A stretch of DNA of 64,000 nt from Apoderus coryli (GCA_911728435.2 OU452206.1:15468297-15532296); one strand, 5' to 3'. Positions 22,494 through 34,830 are shown, counted from the stretch's first letter. The notes: generated by a model not told the origin, from the sequence alone. A program made the numbers and translations.

Positions 22494-23187
22494 CAGGGAT
22501 TGACACCGCGTTTCGGTTTTCAGAACAGAATAGAAACGGAAACGTACGCTACCGCAAGCAGTAACGAAGCGGTTAATAACGAAATACGGAAATAGCAAAA
22601 GGTTATTAACAGAAACAAAATCATTACCGAAACCTATTCCAACCACAAACTCATTAACCAAGACACAGGTAAACGCTAGGTACCGAAAATCACCTAGTAA
22701 CGAAATCTAGGCAACGACGAAACGGTATAGAAACTATAGCTACGAAACCGATACTGTTATTTCTCAAACAAATATACAAAGTATTAAATTAAATCATAAC
22801 AGATACCGAAACTCTTTCGGTTTCTATATCAGTTCGTTGCACATAGTTTCGGTACCCATTTTAATATTATGCTTTTTGTTTCATTTGCACCGAGGGTTTC
22901 GGTAGATACTTATGTTTACAGACTCCACTAGTATTTCAATATCTATGTTGAGCGTTTCGGTTCTGTTTCGTTACTCAAGAGTTTTGGTACCTGTTTCGAG
23001 AGTTTCGGTTCATTTCGATATCTGTCGGTTCGTTTATTAAGGTTTCGTTATATTTCGGGTATCTGTCACAAAGGTCCACTACATTTCGATCACAGTTCCG
23101 TTTCGGTTATTTGACGATACTAAAAGCGATACCGTGCGAACTATCGCGTCGTTTCTAATCAATACGAAGTTTCGGTATCAATCCCTG
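22494..23187. mobile_element. hAT-like non-autonomous element with polarised GTTTCGGT array
   Basis: The ends are CAGGGATTGACACCG and, inverted, CAGGGATTGATACCG. The flanks AGTTTAAA (22486-22493) and GGTTAAAA (23188-23195) match at six of eight positions, as for an old hAT 8-bp duplication. The interior carries roughly twenty copies of (C)CGAAAC/GTTTCGG(T)-like words. In the left half they are mostly CGAAA and in the right half almost all TTTCG, converging on the middle near 22805. It is non-coding; the frame 22661-22476 is a by-product of the array. Confidence 0.75.
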
Positions 23188-23189
23188 GG

Positions 23190-23590
23190 TTAAAACATAC
23201 AAATATTCATAAACAATACAAATATACAGTATCATAAATCATTAACGCTACAAAATATTTTCATCAGACTTTGTAAAACACGCTTGACAGAGCGCTTTAG
23301 TTCCATGATTTCGACTTCACAAGTATGCAAATAATAAGCTCGTTGGTTAACAAAATAACATGTTAACGAACTGTGCTATCTACATTCCGATTTTCTGCCA
23401 CAAACTTGGTGTTGTTTGCAGCACATTCTTCAAAAGGTCGAGACAATGACTAAATCCAACGCAAACGAACCATTGAAATTCAAGACTTCATTAGTTTTGT
23501 TTGAATCTATTTGTAGATTCAATAAATGTCATCTGTTTAAGCTTAAATTAGTAAAGAAAATTTGTTAAAACAAACACATTATAATCAAGA
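23190..23590. other. 3' flank of the Spc25-like gene
   Basis: It lies downstream of the stop codon of the minus-strand gene. It has no obvious AATAAA on the minus strand close to the stop; otherwise unremarkable. Confidence 0.35.
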
Positions 23591-24521
23591 TTATGGGATA
23601 AAATATTGTCGTAAAATGTACCCTAATTGCAGAGGATTTTCGTTCAAGTGTTTTCTCATGGATTCAATCTTCTTATTATCTAACTGATTACCATTACTTG
23701 GCTGCTCTATACCTAAAAAACGAATTAAAATTACATTAATTTTAATGACAATGGTTTATATAATATGTAGTTCATACTGCCAAAAGGTAAAGGTTTCTAT
23801 TTTTCCTTCAAAACTAATTTAATAAAATGTACCACTTCAATATATTTCCTCATACCACTTTCAAATTATAAACAGTTCTCTCACAACTATAGTTTTTGGA
23901 AATTCTATTTGTGTTGCTAGTTTCTCTGGTCTTACAGATTCTTACAAATTCTTACCTGTTACCCTCCTGCTCACCCTGTCTACGATTAATGATACTTTAT
24001 TTTCTCTATTATTGGCATCAAATCCAGCTTCTACCATAAAAGTTGTCTCGGTTAAAGATTTAACAAAATTTATTCTAAGATTTAATGCCTTTTTATATTT
24101 TGATATGGCCGATTTATAAGCTGTACCAATTTGTTTTACTTCTTCATGTTTTATATTATACTCTAAAAAAACATACAGATTCGTATTAGAAACAAGAACA
24201 TCCGAAATGTAAGTAAGTATTGGATTGGGTACTACCTCTATACAAGGCTTCTGTTTTTTGATTCATATCTTCTATATCCTCCTGCAATTTTTTGTTATCT
24301 TTGTCCAGTGATGTTATTTTCGATGTCTCAGACTTTAATTCTAAGTTTAATCTAAATATTTCTTCTGTATCTTCAATACCTGTCCCAGAGTCATTTTCAG
24401 ATAATGCATCAACTATAGAATAAGTTTTTATTTTAAAATTATTGAGTAGTTCTGTTACACTATTCGCGGATTCTTGCAAAGCGTTACTTTTCTCTTTGAA
24501 GTTAATATCTTGTTTATCCAT
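23591..24521 (-). CDS. Spc25-like kinetochore coiled-coil protein, three exons, complete
   Basis: The exons on the minus strand are 24521-24236, 24162-23956 and 23712-23591. Both introns have GT..AG borders and are phase 1, giving 204 residues from ATG to TAA. Residues about 10-130 are predicted coiled coil by their Leu/Ile/Lys/Glu heptads (EEIFRLNLELKSETSKITSL, DNKKLQEDIEDMNQKTEAL). A short globular C-terminal part follows, with TTFMVEAGFD, NRENKVSLIVDRVSRRVTG, then MRKHLNENPLQLGYILRQYF. An N-terminal coiled coil of this length with a small terminal domain ending in a helix of the LRxxF type, and about 200-225 residues in total, is the layout of Spc25, which with Spc24 anchors the Ndc80 complex to the centromere. 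Spc25 evolves fast in insects, so the family call is an inference; Spc24 or another coiled-coil protein is possible. The exon structure itself is well supported. Confidence 0.6.
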
Positions 24522-25289
24522 AATGTAATTTAAAATTATAAATTGGAATTCAATATTACTTAGTAACGGATATCAACACAAAATTTGTTGTATGTGTTTG
24601 TCAACAATTTATTTTGAAATAACGGTCTTATAAATTCTCACTTGAACTGATGTGAGATATTTCCAAATTTATTTGTATTTGTTTCAAGATAAATGTTTTA
24701 TATACTGTAAATTTGTTTCTAAATCCCTAATAGATGTAGGATGGTTATGTGATTTCTCCTTAAATTGGTCTATAATTTTTTAGAAAATTACTTCCACCAA
24801 GATACGAGACAAATAAGAATAAAAGGAACATAAATGCTATTCCTAAAAATTCTTTTCTAAATTTAGTAAATATCCACAGGCTATATAATTTTTTTTATTT
24901 TGAAATATTCATGATTAATATGTGCTTTGCCTGTATCATTGTCTTTAAAAGGAAAGACAATGCCTGTATGCTACTAGTTTATCAAAAGGTCATGGACGTG
25001 AGTACCCGCTTCCGCCTTCCGCGCCAGTAATTTTAAAATTTCAAGTCATCTTTTTTACTGGCTGTATTTATAAGGATTATTTGTTCTGTTCTGAGCAAAT
25101 GTCGTGAAACATTCAGCAATATAATACCAGCAAAATGTATCCAATCCAATGTTTAAATGCAACTAAAAACTTTAAACATCCGTCCTCAAATTTCTTTAAA
25201 TTTAAATAATAATTTTATTTTTAAATGATATTGTAAAGGTTTAATGCTTACCTTTTATTAAAGGCACTCATTTTCATCTGTTGCCGCCA

Positions 25290-26520
25290 GAGATATAGGG
25301 AGGGAGAATGAGCTTTGACGAGTGCGCATACGATTCTCGAAGGATGAAACGGGCACCGCCATGTTCCTCTATTGTTGTGCCAACTGTGCGAAAACAAATC
25401 TGCTGTTAAACTACGATTCGTCTATTAAAGCGGGAATTTTAAATTCAGGCCAATAAGACGCCGCTGTTTTATGTTGGCACCAGCAAAATGTTTTTATTTT
25501 TGATTATTTAGTTTTAGTGTTTATTTAAGTTTTATAAACAATGGCATGGGTTGTAAAATCGTGCAAAATTATAAAAAACGTAGGCAAGAAAGAATTTCAT
25601 TTCATCGGTAAGTAATAATATAAAAACGCAGCGTCATGTATGAACTTTAATCCTTAAAGATAAAACACAAACTATTTCAATTGCTAAGGCTTGTATATTG
25701 ATATAAAATGAGGCATTTATACAAACTATACATTTTATAAAAATTTTGTAATTCCAAAAGACGAAAATTTACAACATATATAATATGCTTGCCTACGTTG
25801 GGAATACAGGTAGAGAATTGGGCGTGGAAACATTTTAAGTTAGTGTGCTCCAACCATTTTAAAACTGAGGATTTTCTGAATTTGCCTGGAAGGCGTACGT
25901 TGAAGAAAAACTCGGTAACTCCTCAGAGCTCTGATACCAGCACGGATAGCAGTACAATACGCATAATTGTACAAAGAACTAAAACTATCCACAGTTAGGT
26001 TAGATAGTTATAAAATAGGAAACAAACCACAAGCACCGTGAAACATTCAACAAAACTTTCATAAAAATTTCAATAACAATATAGTAAAATTGTTGATGAT
26101 GCAATGAAAGTCCACAAAATGAGTTTAATAAAATAATTATTATTAAAATAATCAATTTTTCTTATTTATTATTCTTGAACCTTGATCTTCAAATTATAAT
26201 AATTAAATTATGTAAAATCAAATAATGTTGCGTCTGGTAAAAATGTTGTTTTTGATATTAAAAATTTTTTTTGTGTATGATTCTGAACCTCAGCCCAAGA
26301 CAAGCAAAATAAAAGAAAATAATCAATATTTGTTTTATTTTAAATAAACTAAAATGCATATTGAAAACTGGTAGTCACAATTCGTAAAAAATGTTATATA
26401 AACTTTTTTTTCTACTTAATTTGCACCCCTTAACACGATACGGCACTGCCAATGGTGGAATATGGCGGCCTACTATATTAGCATTTGTCAAGCTCATTCT
26501 CCCTCCTCTATATCTACTTT
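25290..26520. mobile_element. THAP-containing element with about 30-bp inverted repeats
   Basis: The left end AGATATAGGGAGGGAGAATG (from about 25291) and its near complement on the right (to about 26518) share roughly 30 bases. A second inverted block GCCATGTTCC / GGAATATGGCGG lies about 60-70 bp inside each end. The THAP relic lies between them. THAP domains are the DNA-binding domain of P-element-type transposases, so a P-like origin is plausible but not proven. Confidence 0.5.
25541..25996 (+). pseudogene. THAP zinc-finger fragment
   Basis: An ATG near 25541 starts MAWVVKSCKIIKNVGKKEFH followed by FI and a GTAAGT donor. About 140 bases later a second segment (25789-25996) reads VENWAWKHFKLVCSNHF, KTEDFLNLPGRRTLKKN, SVTPQ. 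The W, the C-x2-H pair (CSNHF), the DF and the RxLKxxSVP tail are the second half of a THAP domain. The first cysteine pair is reduced to one, and I found no acceptor that joins the two parts in frame. It reads as a decayed copy. Confidence 0.6.
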
Positions 26521-26529
26521 AGAAAGAGG

Positions 26530-28690
26530 CTAATGCTACCTTCACATTATATATACCTAATTTTACATCCATAACTTTATTAGATGAGAATTTGTTGAAC
26601 AAATATTTGAGTATTGATTAACACAAATATTTGTTGGTCAATATGGAATGGATAACGTAAATAAATGATTTTAAATGTATAAACTGTAAACTTACGATCA
26701 AACAGTGTTTCCGACAAAAGAGTACATACCCAAAAACGAATAAAGAAGAATAATAATAGTCTGTGGGATATTGCAAAGAGGAAAGCAAAAATAGGATAGG
26801 AAATAGTAGTAGTTCATATCGAGATGGCGTGGTGTGAGCAGTAACGAACAGTATTTTGACATTTTAACATAAACAAAAAATATTGATAAGCATTTAAATA
26901 ATAGCGGTTTTTAATATCATCATATAAATTTATTAAGTGATTATTAATTAATTATTTGTTTTTGAGTGAATGCATGTTACTTTTCGACTTAATGTGATGT
27001 AGTTGGTAAGTAATAAATGCCTAACCAGATATTATATTCTTCGTTACAAATAAAAAACAAGATACCCAGTAGCTAGTGCTAGGTAGATGCAAGATATAAT
27101 TTACTAAATGTAAGATCTAGATAGCTTTGCGATTTAATGTTTATGTAGTTTAAATCGAAGCCTATTTAGATGTTTCAATGCTTCAACTAAAAGCAGTATA
27201 AAATTGTACCTATAAACATGTCTCGCCCATTTATAGTAAGTAGTAAATTATTGGTAATAAGTATAATATATCAAATTTAGGTCTAGTTTTCACTAAACTA
27301 AATACGTGTGTTGTTATTGTTCATCTAAATTAAATAGATGTTAGCCTTATTCTTTATTTGAGCATAGGTGTATTTACCATGTTTCTATTTTAAAATATGT
27401 ATTAAGAGTACAATACTTAATTAAATTGATTACCGTAAATACCAACGTTAACTTCGATGCATTGAGAGTTTGAGTATTCTTTTTACATACATATTTAATT
27501 AACTATCATTGTCAATAAGAATACCAAATGATGTACCTAACTGCTTTCAATAGAAATTTGTTTAAAATAGTAATTTATCTGTAGTTTTCATTAAAAAATG
27601 TTCTCGTATTCGTTTCTGATAATATAATGTTGTTTAACTAGGAAATTTTTTCTTAATAAAACCGATACCTACCTGTTTTGCAAAAAGGTCTGTTAATCTT
27701 GTAGATAGGTAATTCGGTAACAAATAAAACCGTTTTCTTTATAAAATAAATGTACCTACCTGTCTATAGTGTTTTGAAGATTTGGGCTATACACCTTTCA
27801 TAGGTACTTTTTTGAGCCTTTCAATACCACCCGATCATTCAAAAGGCAGCTAGCAATCATATAAATAAAAATATAATAAGCTCCAGCATTTAACGTTAAA
27901 CATGATAGGTTGCTAACCAAAGCTATTCTGATTGTATGCACCTTATTAATAACTCCCTTGATAATTTTATACTCAGTTATATATAAACGCAAAAAATGAT
28001 ATTTTATAATTATGTAGCCATAATCATTATCAGACCACCTTGTATGTATAAAAATTATGATGCCCCAGGGGACAGTCCGGCAAGTCTGCAGAATTTTAAA
28101 TATTCGACAAGCGGCTATAAACACGCTTGGCAAGTATTGTACCGATTTGTCGGTGTATTTCTATGTGAGCATCATTTTTTTATTATACTTATGGAACGAA
28201 ATAGTGTTTTACACCGTTGGACGTGTATTTTTACTAAAATATGCAATTCTATGTAATGCAATGGACAATACAAAGTGTTATTGTAGTTTCTAAGAAGTCA
28301 TGTCATTAATTTGTATTCTCTGACAAAGATTTATCTACATAAATCAATCTTTATTTATGCCATACATGAATGGGAAACTAGAAATCGGTACAGTGGACAT
28401 GTAGTATTTTTTCCCGAACATTGCGTTCGTGATTTATTTCAAAAACGTTATTTCTACTTTTCCGCACGGGGAAAGTATTGTGAACGAAAAAAAAATTTAA
28501 AAGCTTTAACCAATTAAGCTAAATTTTGGTGTATGAGTTTGGGGGAGTTCTAGGATGAACCTATTAGTTTTTGGTTGAAATCGCTTTAGCCCTGTGTTAG
28601 GGGTGGACACAACCGCCAAATTTTCAGTAGGGGTCGAGTGATACACCATTTTAAAGCATTTTCTATCTGCTTTGCAGCGATATGTTACTT
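26530..28690. other. Intergenic stretch
   Basis: No gene was recognised. 27000-27800 is rich in TACCTA/TAGGTA words. The overlapping frames on both strands between 27798 and 28293 show no domain. A copy of the palindromic CTTTTCCGCACGGGGAAAG motif followed by TATTGTGAACG lies at 28457-28490 (see 34535 and 58670). Confidence 0.4.
28325..28352. repeat. Short hairpin motif, copy 2 of 3
   Basis: AAAGATTTATCTACATAAAT continues into CAATCTTT and folds on itself. It is similar to the copies at 6017 and 60899. Confidence 0.45.
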
Positions 28691-28695
28691 TTGAC

Positions 28696-29000
28696 AGTGT
28701 TTAAATGAAAGTCGAATCTCCACAAGATAAATTTAATAGAAACTATGTTTCGGGACTAGACCAGTCCCATCAACAGTGGCATGTCAACAATCGTACAAAC
28801 ACTACGCTAAGACATACAATATTCCATTAAATTTCTATTGAAGTCATTTTATGGAAAAAGATTTGAACTATTAAAATTTAATTAAAATTACAATTACATA
28901 TTTATGATCTAATTTTCTTTTTCTATATCATATTTCGCTTGTTTTTCAATAAAGTTTTTAGAGTATTTAACGATTTTGTTTGTTTTGCTAAAGCCGGAAT
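28696..29000 (-). mobile_element. Retrozyme-like unit A (305 bp)
   Basis: It begins AGTGTTTAAATG and ends AAAGCCGGAAT on the plus strand, and is collinear with the 316-bp unit at 35404-35719 over its whole length. It is non-coding with one hammerhead motif near its left end. No target-site duplication was found. Confidence 0.6.
28743..28783 (-). ncRNA. Hammerhead ribozyme relic 4 (core mutated)
   Basis: Minus-strand CTGTTGA in place of CTGATGA, then stem II GGGAC/GTCCC with loop TGGTCTA and GAAAC. The A6-to-T change should abolish activity. Confidence 0.5.
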
Positions 29001-29029
29001 GGCAAGGACGTCATTGACTTACTTACTTT

Positions 29030-29265
29030 TGATATTTGCCTCCATCATTCTCAAGAACATTGCGTTTAAAATTTCACCAGTTAGATAATTTGATAAAGGG
29101 TTTTTGGCGTCATTGATGGAGCGTGCGCTGTGCATGCGAATGGTTCTGAGTTTGAATCCCAGCTCTGGCAATACTTTTTTTTTTTCTAATTTTTGAATAA
29201 AGTAGTTGGTTTGTTACGTTAGTTGATTGGATTATGCAGTTGACAAAGGTTTTTTTAGTAGGGCG
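29030..29265 (+). repeat. tRNA-Ala-like SINE, copy 1
   Basis: GGAGCGTGCGCTGTGCATGC is followed by a B-box-like GAGTTTGAATCCCAGC, a T run and a tail with AGTTGGTTTGTTACGTTAG. The upstream part shares CACCAGTTAGATAATTTGAT-type sequence with the copies at 34672 and 38150. Compared with tRNA-Ala, the anticodon and T arm are recognisable while the D arm is lost. Confidence 0.6.
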
Positions 29266-29269
29266 TCGT

Positions 29270-31160
29270 GTATATTTATACATTATACAATGAGCACGTA
29301 GACTTTTTCAAAAATCCATTAATTTCAATAAGACGTGAGCCAGAAACGTGGAAATCTTCTGTCTTATCCCATAGACATCCGTAGAGTTAATGTGGAAATC
29401 CATGAAGATCTGTGGAAATCCATGGATATCCGTGTATGTCCGGTGGAGACCTGGTGGAGAATCGGAAAAGCGTAATTGCGTGCGCACATAATTTTAACTG
29501 GGACTGCGAAGAAATAACTTTTAAAAACTCGTCTCTATGTTGATTCTTTAATGAAACTTCTAAATTGAGCACAGATAGATTGGAAAGAATCAACACAAAT
29601 AGAAAAAAAAAAATATGTTACAGCTGGTCGAGGAGGAAGAGGTGGTAAACAAAAAACCTCGAGAAAACGGCAACCAAAGAGTCACATAATAAAACACCGA
29701 CGAAAAAACTTACCCTCTACATCCCTCCGAAATTCATCTAGTTCGGAAACGAGCACTGAACTACGGAGATCTCAGATATCAACTCTCAAAGAGAGGAAGA
29801 ATATGATCTCGAAAAATAAAAATTTTAAATACTTTAGTAAATTAAATTTTTTAACATCTGATGACATAGATTATATATTTTTTGATTGCATTTCAATGAT
29901 TTATTTAGAAAACTTGTGCTTGTAATTCCATGCCAGTCGTGGCACTAGCCAGTGGAGTAATTGTTTTGCCTTGTTCTCTAAATTTATACATAACATTTTC
30001 GATAGCGGGGACAGATTGGTCTCACATCGAAAAATTCTAAATTCACTTTCTTATTTTCTACATAAATATTTTTTTACCTATCAATAAAATAATAGTCTTT
30101 ACTTACTTCTTGTAAAAAGTTTGTGAGTTTTCCATATTATAAAATATGGATACAGATAAGTAATTATGAATATCAGACTAAAAATCAAATTCCATATAAA
30201 ATTTAAAAGTTATTAATGTGTATGGACGTCCGGGGGAGATTCCAATAAGATGGAGCTCCTCCTTATTAGGCTTGATGTAAACAACATGTTCTCAGTCCTC
30301 CTTATTCTAGAACACCCTGTATAAATTGGCTAGACAGTGGGATGTATGAGATTTCTTCAATCGTCTGTCTATTGAACATTCGTCGCGGCCTTTGAACCTA
30401 TAAAATTGTATATGGTTCGCATAACAGCTCGGAACAATATATTCCTCCAAACATATTGTTATTATTTTATACCTATAGGTTGTCCCCAGTACGAGGTCAA
30501 AAGTTATAATATGAGACTTTTATCTTGTTTCATGTACAGGGTGGTCCAAAATAGACGAGTTTGATAGGAAACAGATGTTTATACAGTGTTAACTATGACT
30601 CAGTACAAAAATTTTAACTGCATATAGAGAAAAATAAAATTTAACACAATCGCCTTTCAAAAAATTTCCAACATTTTTATTAAAGCTGAAAATAATTTTT
30701 TTGTAAATCATATTAAACTCCCTTTTTACGACGCCTGCTCATCTGAAGTTTAAAATAGACATTAGTTTAAAGGTTATGATGCAGCGCCATGTTGTCAAGT
30801 GTATCGATTCACCGCGCATTTAAAGTAAAAAATTTAATATTATGTTAGCACCTACCTTTCGGATATGTCTAACACTGAACGTTGCACTTTTGTTTGCTTT
30901 CTTGAAAACATGACATATAATGATTTTTGAACTTCCTGGGGACCACTTGGTTTCCCTCGTTTAATGTGAGGTACTCAGCCCAACCAATACGACAAGGAGA
31001 ATCCCCTCCGTCAGGAAAACCCCAAAGGGTAACAAAAACACACACAAATGCAAACGACACTAGCACTTGATTAAGGTCAAAGCACTACAACACAGCACCA
31101 CTGTTAACGTCACCACACTTGTTTACGCGCTTAATCACTGAACTTCGGATACGTGCAAAA
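29270..31160. other. Intergenic stretch with small repeats
   Basis: It contains a short imperfect run of GTGGAAATCCATGGATATCC-like units (29385-29445) and repeat ends with CACCCTGTATAA (30306) and TACAGGGTGGTCC (30539). No gene was recognised. Confidence 0.4.
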
Positions 31161-31164
31161 AGTC

Positions 31165-31430
31165 CAGGATTATTGCGAATTTGCTCGAGAAAATAGCGTT
31201 TAAAACCTCATCAGTTAGGGTTTTTGGTGTCATTGATAGAGCGTGTGCTTCGCATATGGAAGGTTCGAATTCCAGCTCTGGCAATTGTTTTTTCTAATTT
31301 TGACTAAATTAGTGAGTTTGTTCTGAAATATATGTCTTACGTAACGAAACAAAATTTTACTAATAGTAATTATTATTATTCTATTATTTCCAATCAACTA
31401 ACGTAACAAACTCACTATCTTGTCGGGGAA
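31165..31430 (+). repeat. tRNA-Ala-like SINE, copy 2, with inverted tail piece
   Basis: GATAGAGCGTGTGCTTCGCA precedes AAGGTTCGAATTCCAGC (B box GGTTCGAATTC) and the tail CTAAATTAGTGAGTTTG. At about 31376-31425 a second tail (TTTCCAATCAACTAACG) lies in the opposite orientation. Confidence 0.65.
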
Positions 31431-31434
31431 GTTT

Positions 31435-33550
31435 TGGGGCGACATAACCGATTTTTTAACATGTACATAGGCATTGTAATACTGAGTCAATTCTCTAAAC
31501 GCATTGCAAAATTTGTGATATACAAGAAAGTTCAAAATATCTTCTGATCCGGACCTGCATTGGCAATTCTTGAACATGTCATTATTTTTAAAGTTATAAA
31601 ATTATAAATTAAATACTTGTGTAATAAAACTATTGTAGTTTTATTTGAGAAAATGTTCCTGGTTCGCTTATCAACAATTAATAAAAATCCCATAAAAAAC
31701 ATTTCGATATTAAATTTTATATACAATACGCGAATCTGCGTGATAACGAAAATTACACTATTTACTTCATATTTTTATGTAGTTTTTGAATCTCTAAACG
31801 CACTGTAGATTTTCGGATATACAGGGTGTTGTTTTGGAGTCGACACGAAAAACTGGAGTATAAACGTGTGGTGTGGAATCGTAGTCAGGGTATTTAGCAG
31901 CATATTCGCGTTTATTTATTTGTCTCCATGCATGGAAACTTCCCAATTTTGTTTCATGGGTATCTAGATCTACCTCTTTTAACAAATTTTATGAAAGCTC
32001 TGCATTTTGGTAATTTTAATGGATCTTTCATTATTTTTATTTGTTAAACTATGAGTTTAATAAAGTTTAAACCTATTTCTTTATTTCCCATGGCATTCTT
32101 GATCACGGAAAATTAAAGATACATGATTTTTCAACGAATTTTGGTGAGCAACATTCTTTTGGCCATAACTCTCAAACGAATAAAGATTTTCCTGTGCACT
32201 TTTTTATTGCAAATTCAATTTACTTTTCATTTTTGATAAAATATTTGTATCATTCCATTTAAGTTTTTAAAGAAAAATCAAAAAAACCTTAGGCGATGGA
32301 AATATCGCAATCATCTAGCGGTGCCCCAAAAAACAATTATGATTTCAAATCTTTTTTTTCTTCATCAGCAAGGTTTGAGTTCTTCAACAAAAATTAGATT
32401 GATAAATTCGATTAAGCCAAACCAAAGTTATACACATTATCATAGGTAAAATTTCGTCCTTCCCTGCTGCCTTTATTTCAAGCCGCACAATAAAAAGTGA
32501 TACACCAAAAAGATGCCGAATATCAGTAGTATTACTGTGGTAGTATTATTTTTCTAACTTATATTGCGAAATTTTCAATAAAAATGCATTTTTCGCATTA
32601 CTATATCTATTACGCCCCCTAGCGTTATAGTCAGGAACTAAAAAACTATTTCCAGCGATTTCCCATTGTCGATTTCCCTAAAAGAATTTTTTTCCCATTG
32701 TCCTACGACTATTATTTCCTGAGATATGCTACCTCTCCACCCTTAATGGAATACCCGGTATATTACATATATGATATGGAGAGCTAAAAAAGTTCTTAGA
32801 TTTTCTAACAGAGTAATATGAATTAGCCCACTGTATCTGTTGTCGGTCAAAACGTTAAAGTACATGATTGTTTTAGTTTACGAATAGGTGTGTTGTTAAT
32901 GCTCAACGAACGGCTCTAACACACTGTCAAATGGTCAAATCAGTTTGATATACAAGTACTTAGTACATAATATAATACATATTTTCCGGAAGTGGAACCT
33001 TAATAGTCGGTGACGACGCACGTAGTCATACCTACCTATTATATACCTACAAGTTATTGCAATTACAGCACGTTATTTATTATTTGATGTCTCTTGGTGG
33101 TTCACAATAATAATTTAATATAATAGAGATATACAGGGTGTTTCAGAAAGACATGACCATGCTAGAGGTGATAATAGAACTGCTTAAACTAAGTGTAGCT
33201 TGTTATATGAAGAAATTTTTGCCGAAGGGGCCTTCCTTTTCGAGATACAGGGAGTCAAAGGCGTAGTGACCAGTGTTCTTATTTGTTGTTGTGTTCTATA
33301 TTAAATACGTATTACTAAATTTTAGGATTTTTTTTTACATTTACATAAAATCAATTAAAGACCTGAGGGAATTTATATTAATTGAAAATTTCAGTTCCTG
33401 TAGTAGCTTCAGTGAAATTTTGACGGCTTGCTACATTATCCTGAGTCTCCCTGTATCTGTTCGTTGTCCAAGTTGAAATTGATAAAAAGTTATCTTATAG
33501 AAACACCATGGGACAGGAAAGGCTGTCGGGGTTGTCAATTGATGTTGCAT
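31435..33550. other. Intergenic stretch with TACAGGGTG repeats
   Basis: Repeat ends with TACAGGGTG occur at 31820 and 33132. The minus-strand frame 31985-31794 beside the first (KREYAAKYPDYDSTPHVYTP) looks coding-like but I do not recognise it. No other gene is supported. Confidence 0.4.
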
Positions 33551-33552
33551 TG

Positions 33553-34228
33553 CATTGTCGTGGTGAAGAGTGATCCGTCTTCGTCGGTTGGTTTAACTGA
33601 TTTCTTTGAAGACAACTTGCAATCAAATGGTTGTGTACCACTCAGAATTGACTGTTCTGCGTTGTTTTAGTGGTACGGTTGCGAAATGTCTAGTTTTTCC
33701 GAAAAAACAAGCGACCATTTGCTTGGAAGTACTTCGTCCGCGAACAACTTTTGTTGGATTTGGCTTAGCTTGAAACACCCATACTGCTGTTTACTTTCGG
33801 GCTCATACGCGTAAATCCGCGATTCATCACCTGTCACGATGTCATAGACGTGTTTCGAAGCAGTCTAACGAATCAGGAAAACCAACCGCCGAAGACGGAT
33901 CACTCTTCACCAAGACAATTTGAGCTCTCACACATAGGCTCAAACAACTGCATTTTTGAGCACCCAAAACATCGATTTGATGAGTCATCCGCCGTATAGT
34001 CCTGACTTGACACCGAATGACTTTTTTTTTATTCCCGTACGTAAAAAACAAACTGAGAGGTCAAATTTTTCTACACCTGAAGAAGCGGTTGCTTCGACAA
34101 TTGGTTCAAACGCATGCAAAAGTGTACAGATCTTCATGGGGAATATTTTGAAAAACAATAAAGTGATTTTCGATGATTAATATTTGTTTTTGTTCTCTAA
34201 TCCCGAAATATAAAAGGCAACCCTCGTA
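33553..34228. pseudogene. Fold-back mariner remnant with 3' terminal repeat
   Basis: The minus strand (about 33870-33555) encodes YDIVTGDESRIYAYEPESKQ and downstream mariner sequence. The plus strand (about 33870-34180) encodes STQNIDLMSHPPYSPDLTPN, DFFFIPVRKK and STPEEAV. A 41-bp segment is present in both halves as an inverted repeat (33553-33594 and 33879-33919). The terminal repeat CCCGAAATATAAAAGGCAAC followed by CCTCG closes the right end at 34228. The same terminal repeat starts the fragment at 37818. Stops and frameshifts interrupt both halves. Confidence 0.85.
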
Positions 34229-34534
34229 TAATAACAAAAGTGAACAGTTTTTATACACATTACACAAAATTAATAATTTGGTAAACACAGCAAAAATTAA
34301 TATAATTTAATTTTAATCTAAAATATTCTGGAGCCGTTCGCAAGGCCCATGCAAGGACCGGAAAAACAACAACCGAACAGCCATCGGCCAATCACACCGA
34401 ACCGTCACGACGACGTCCACATCTCAAGCGTCGCAAAAACTCACCGATATACGCAAAGAAATCGATGTCGAGACAAAGACCTACGTCAGACTTGGAGCAC
34501 ACTTGAACTACAATTGTCGTCTTCTTTTACTTTC

Positions 34535-34575
34535 CCGATCCATAGGGAGAGTATTGTGAACGGGCTAAAAAAAAT
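34535..34575 (+). repeat. CTTTCCC..GGGAAAG palindrome repeat
   Basis: ACTTTCCCGATCCATAGGGA, then GAGTATTGTGAACGGGCTAA. The same block occurs at 28457 and 58672 (CTTTCCCGCATAGGGAAAG, TATTGTGAA). It is the end of an unidentified repeat. Confidence 0.5.
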
Positions 34576-34669
34576 TTGATATAAAGACGGATATAACCAT
34601 TGTGAAGTCCCTTGAGACGATTAAGACCATTTCCAGGTGGAAGTCTGTCTCTCTGTGTGTCTGTATGTA

Positions 34670-34830
34670 TTCTTCCACGATAGCGCGGTTACTTTTCATC
34701 TTTGCTCCCATAATTCTCGAGAAAATTGCGTTTGAAATTTCACCAGTTAGGTAGTTCGAACTCTTTCAATAGAATTAAATAAAGTAATTTGGCGTCATTG
34801 AGAGAGTGTGCGCTTCGCTTCGCAATAATC
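34670..34830 (+). repeat. SINE copy 3 (5' part)
   Basis: From CCACGATAGCGCGGTTACTT to GGCGTCATTGAGAGAGTGTG and CGCTTCGC, this is collinear with the complement of 38170-38368. It breaks off before the B box. Confidence 0.6.

Noticed and set aside
27798..28293. Overlapping frames on both strands
   Set aside because: Conflicting frames without domains or splice support.
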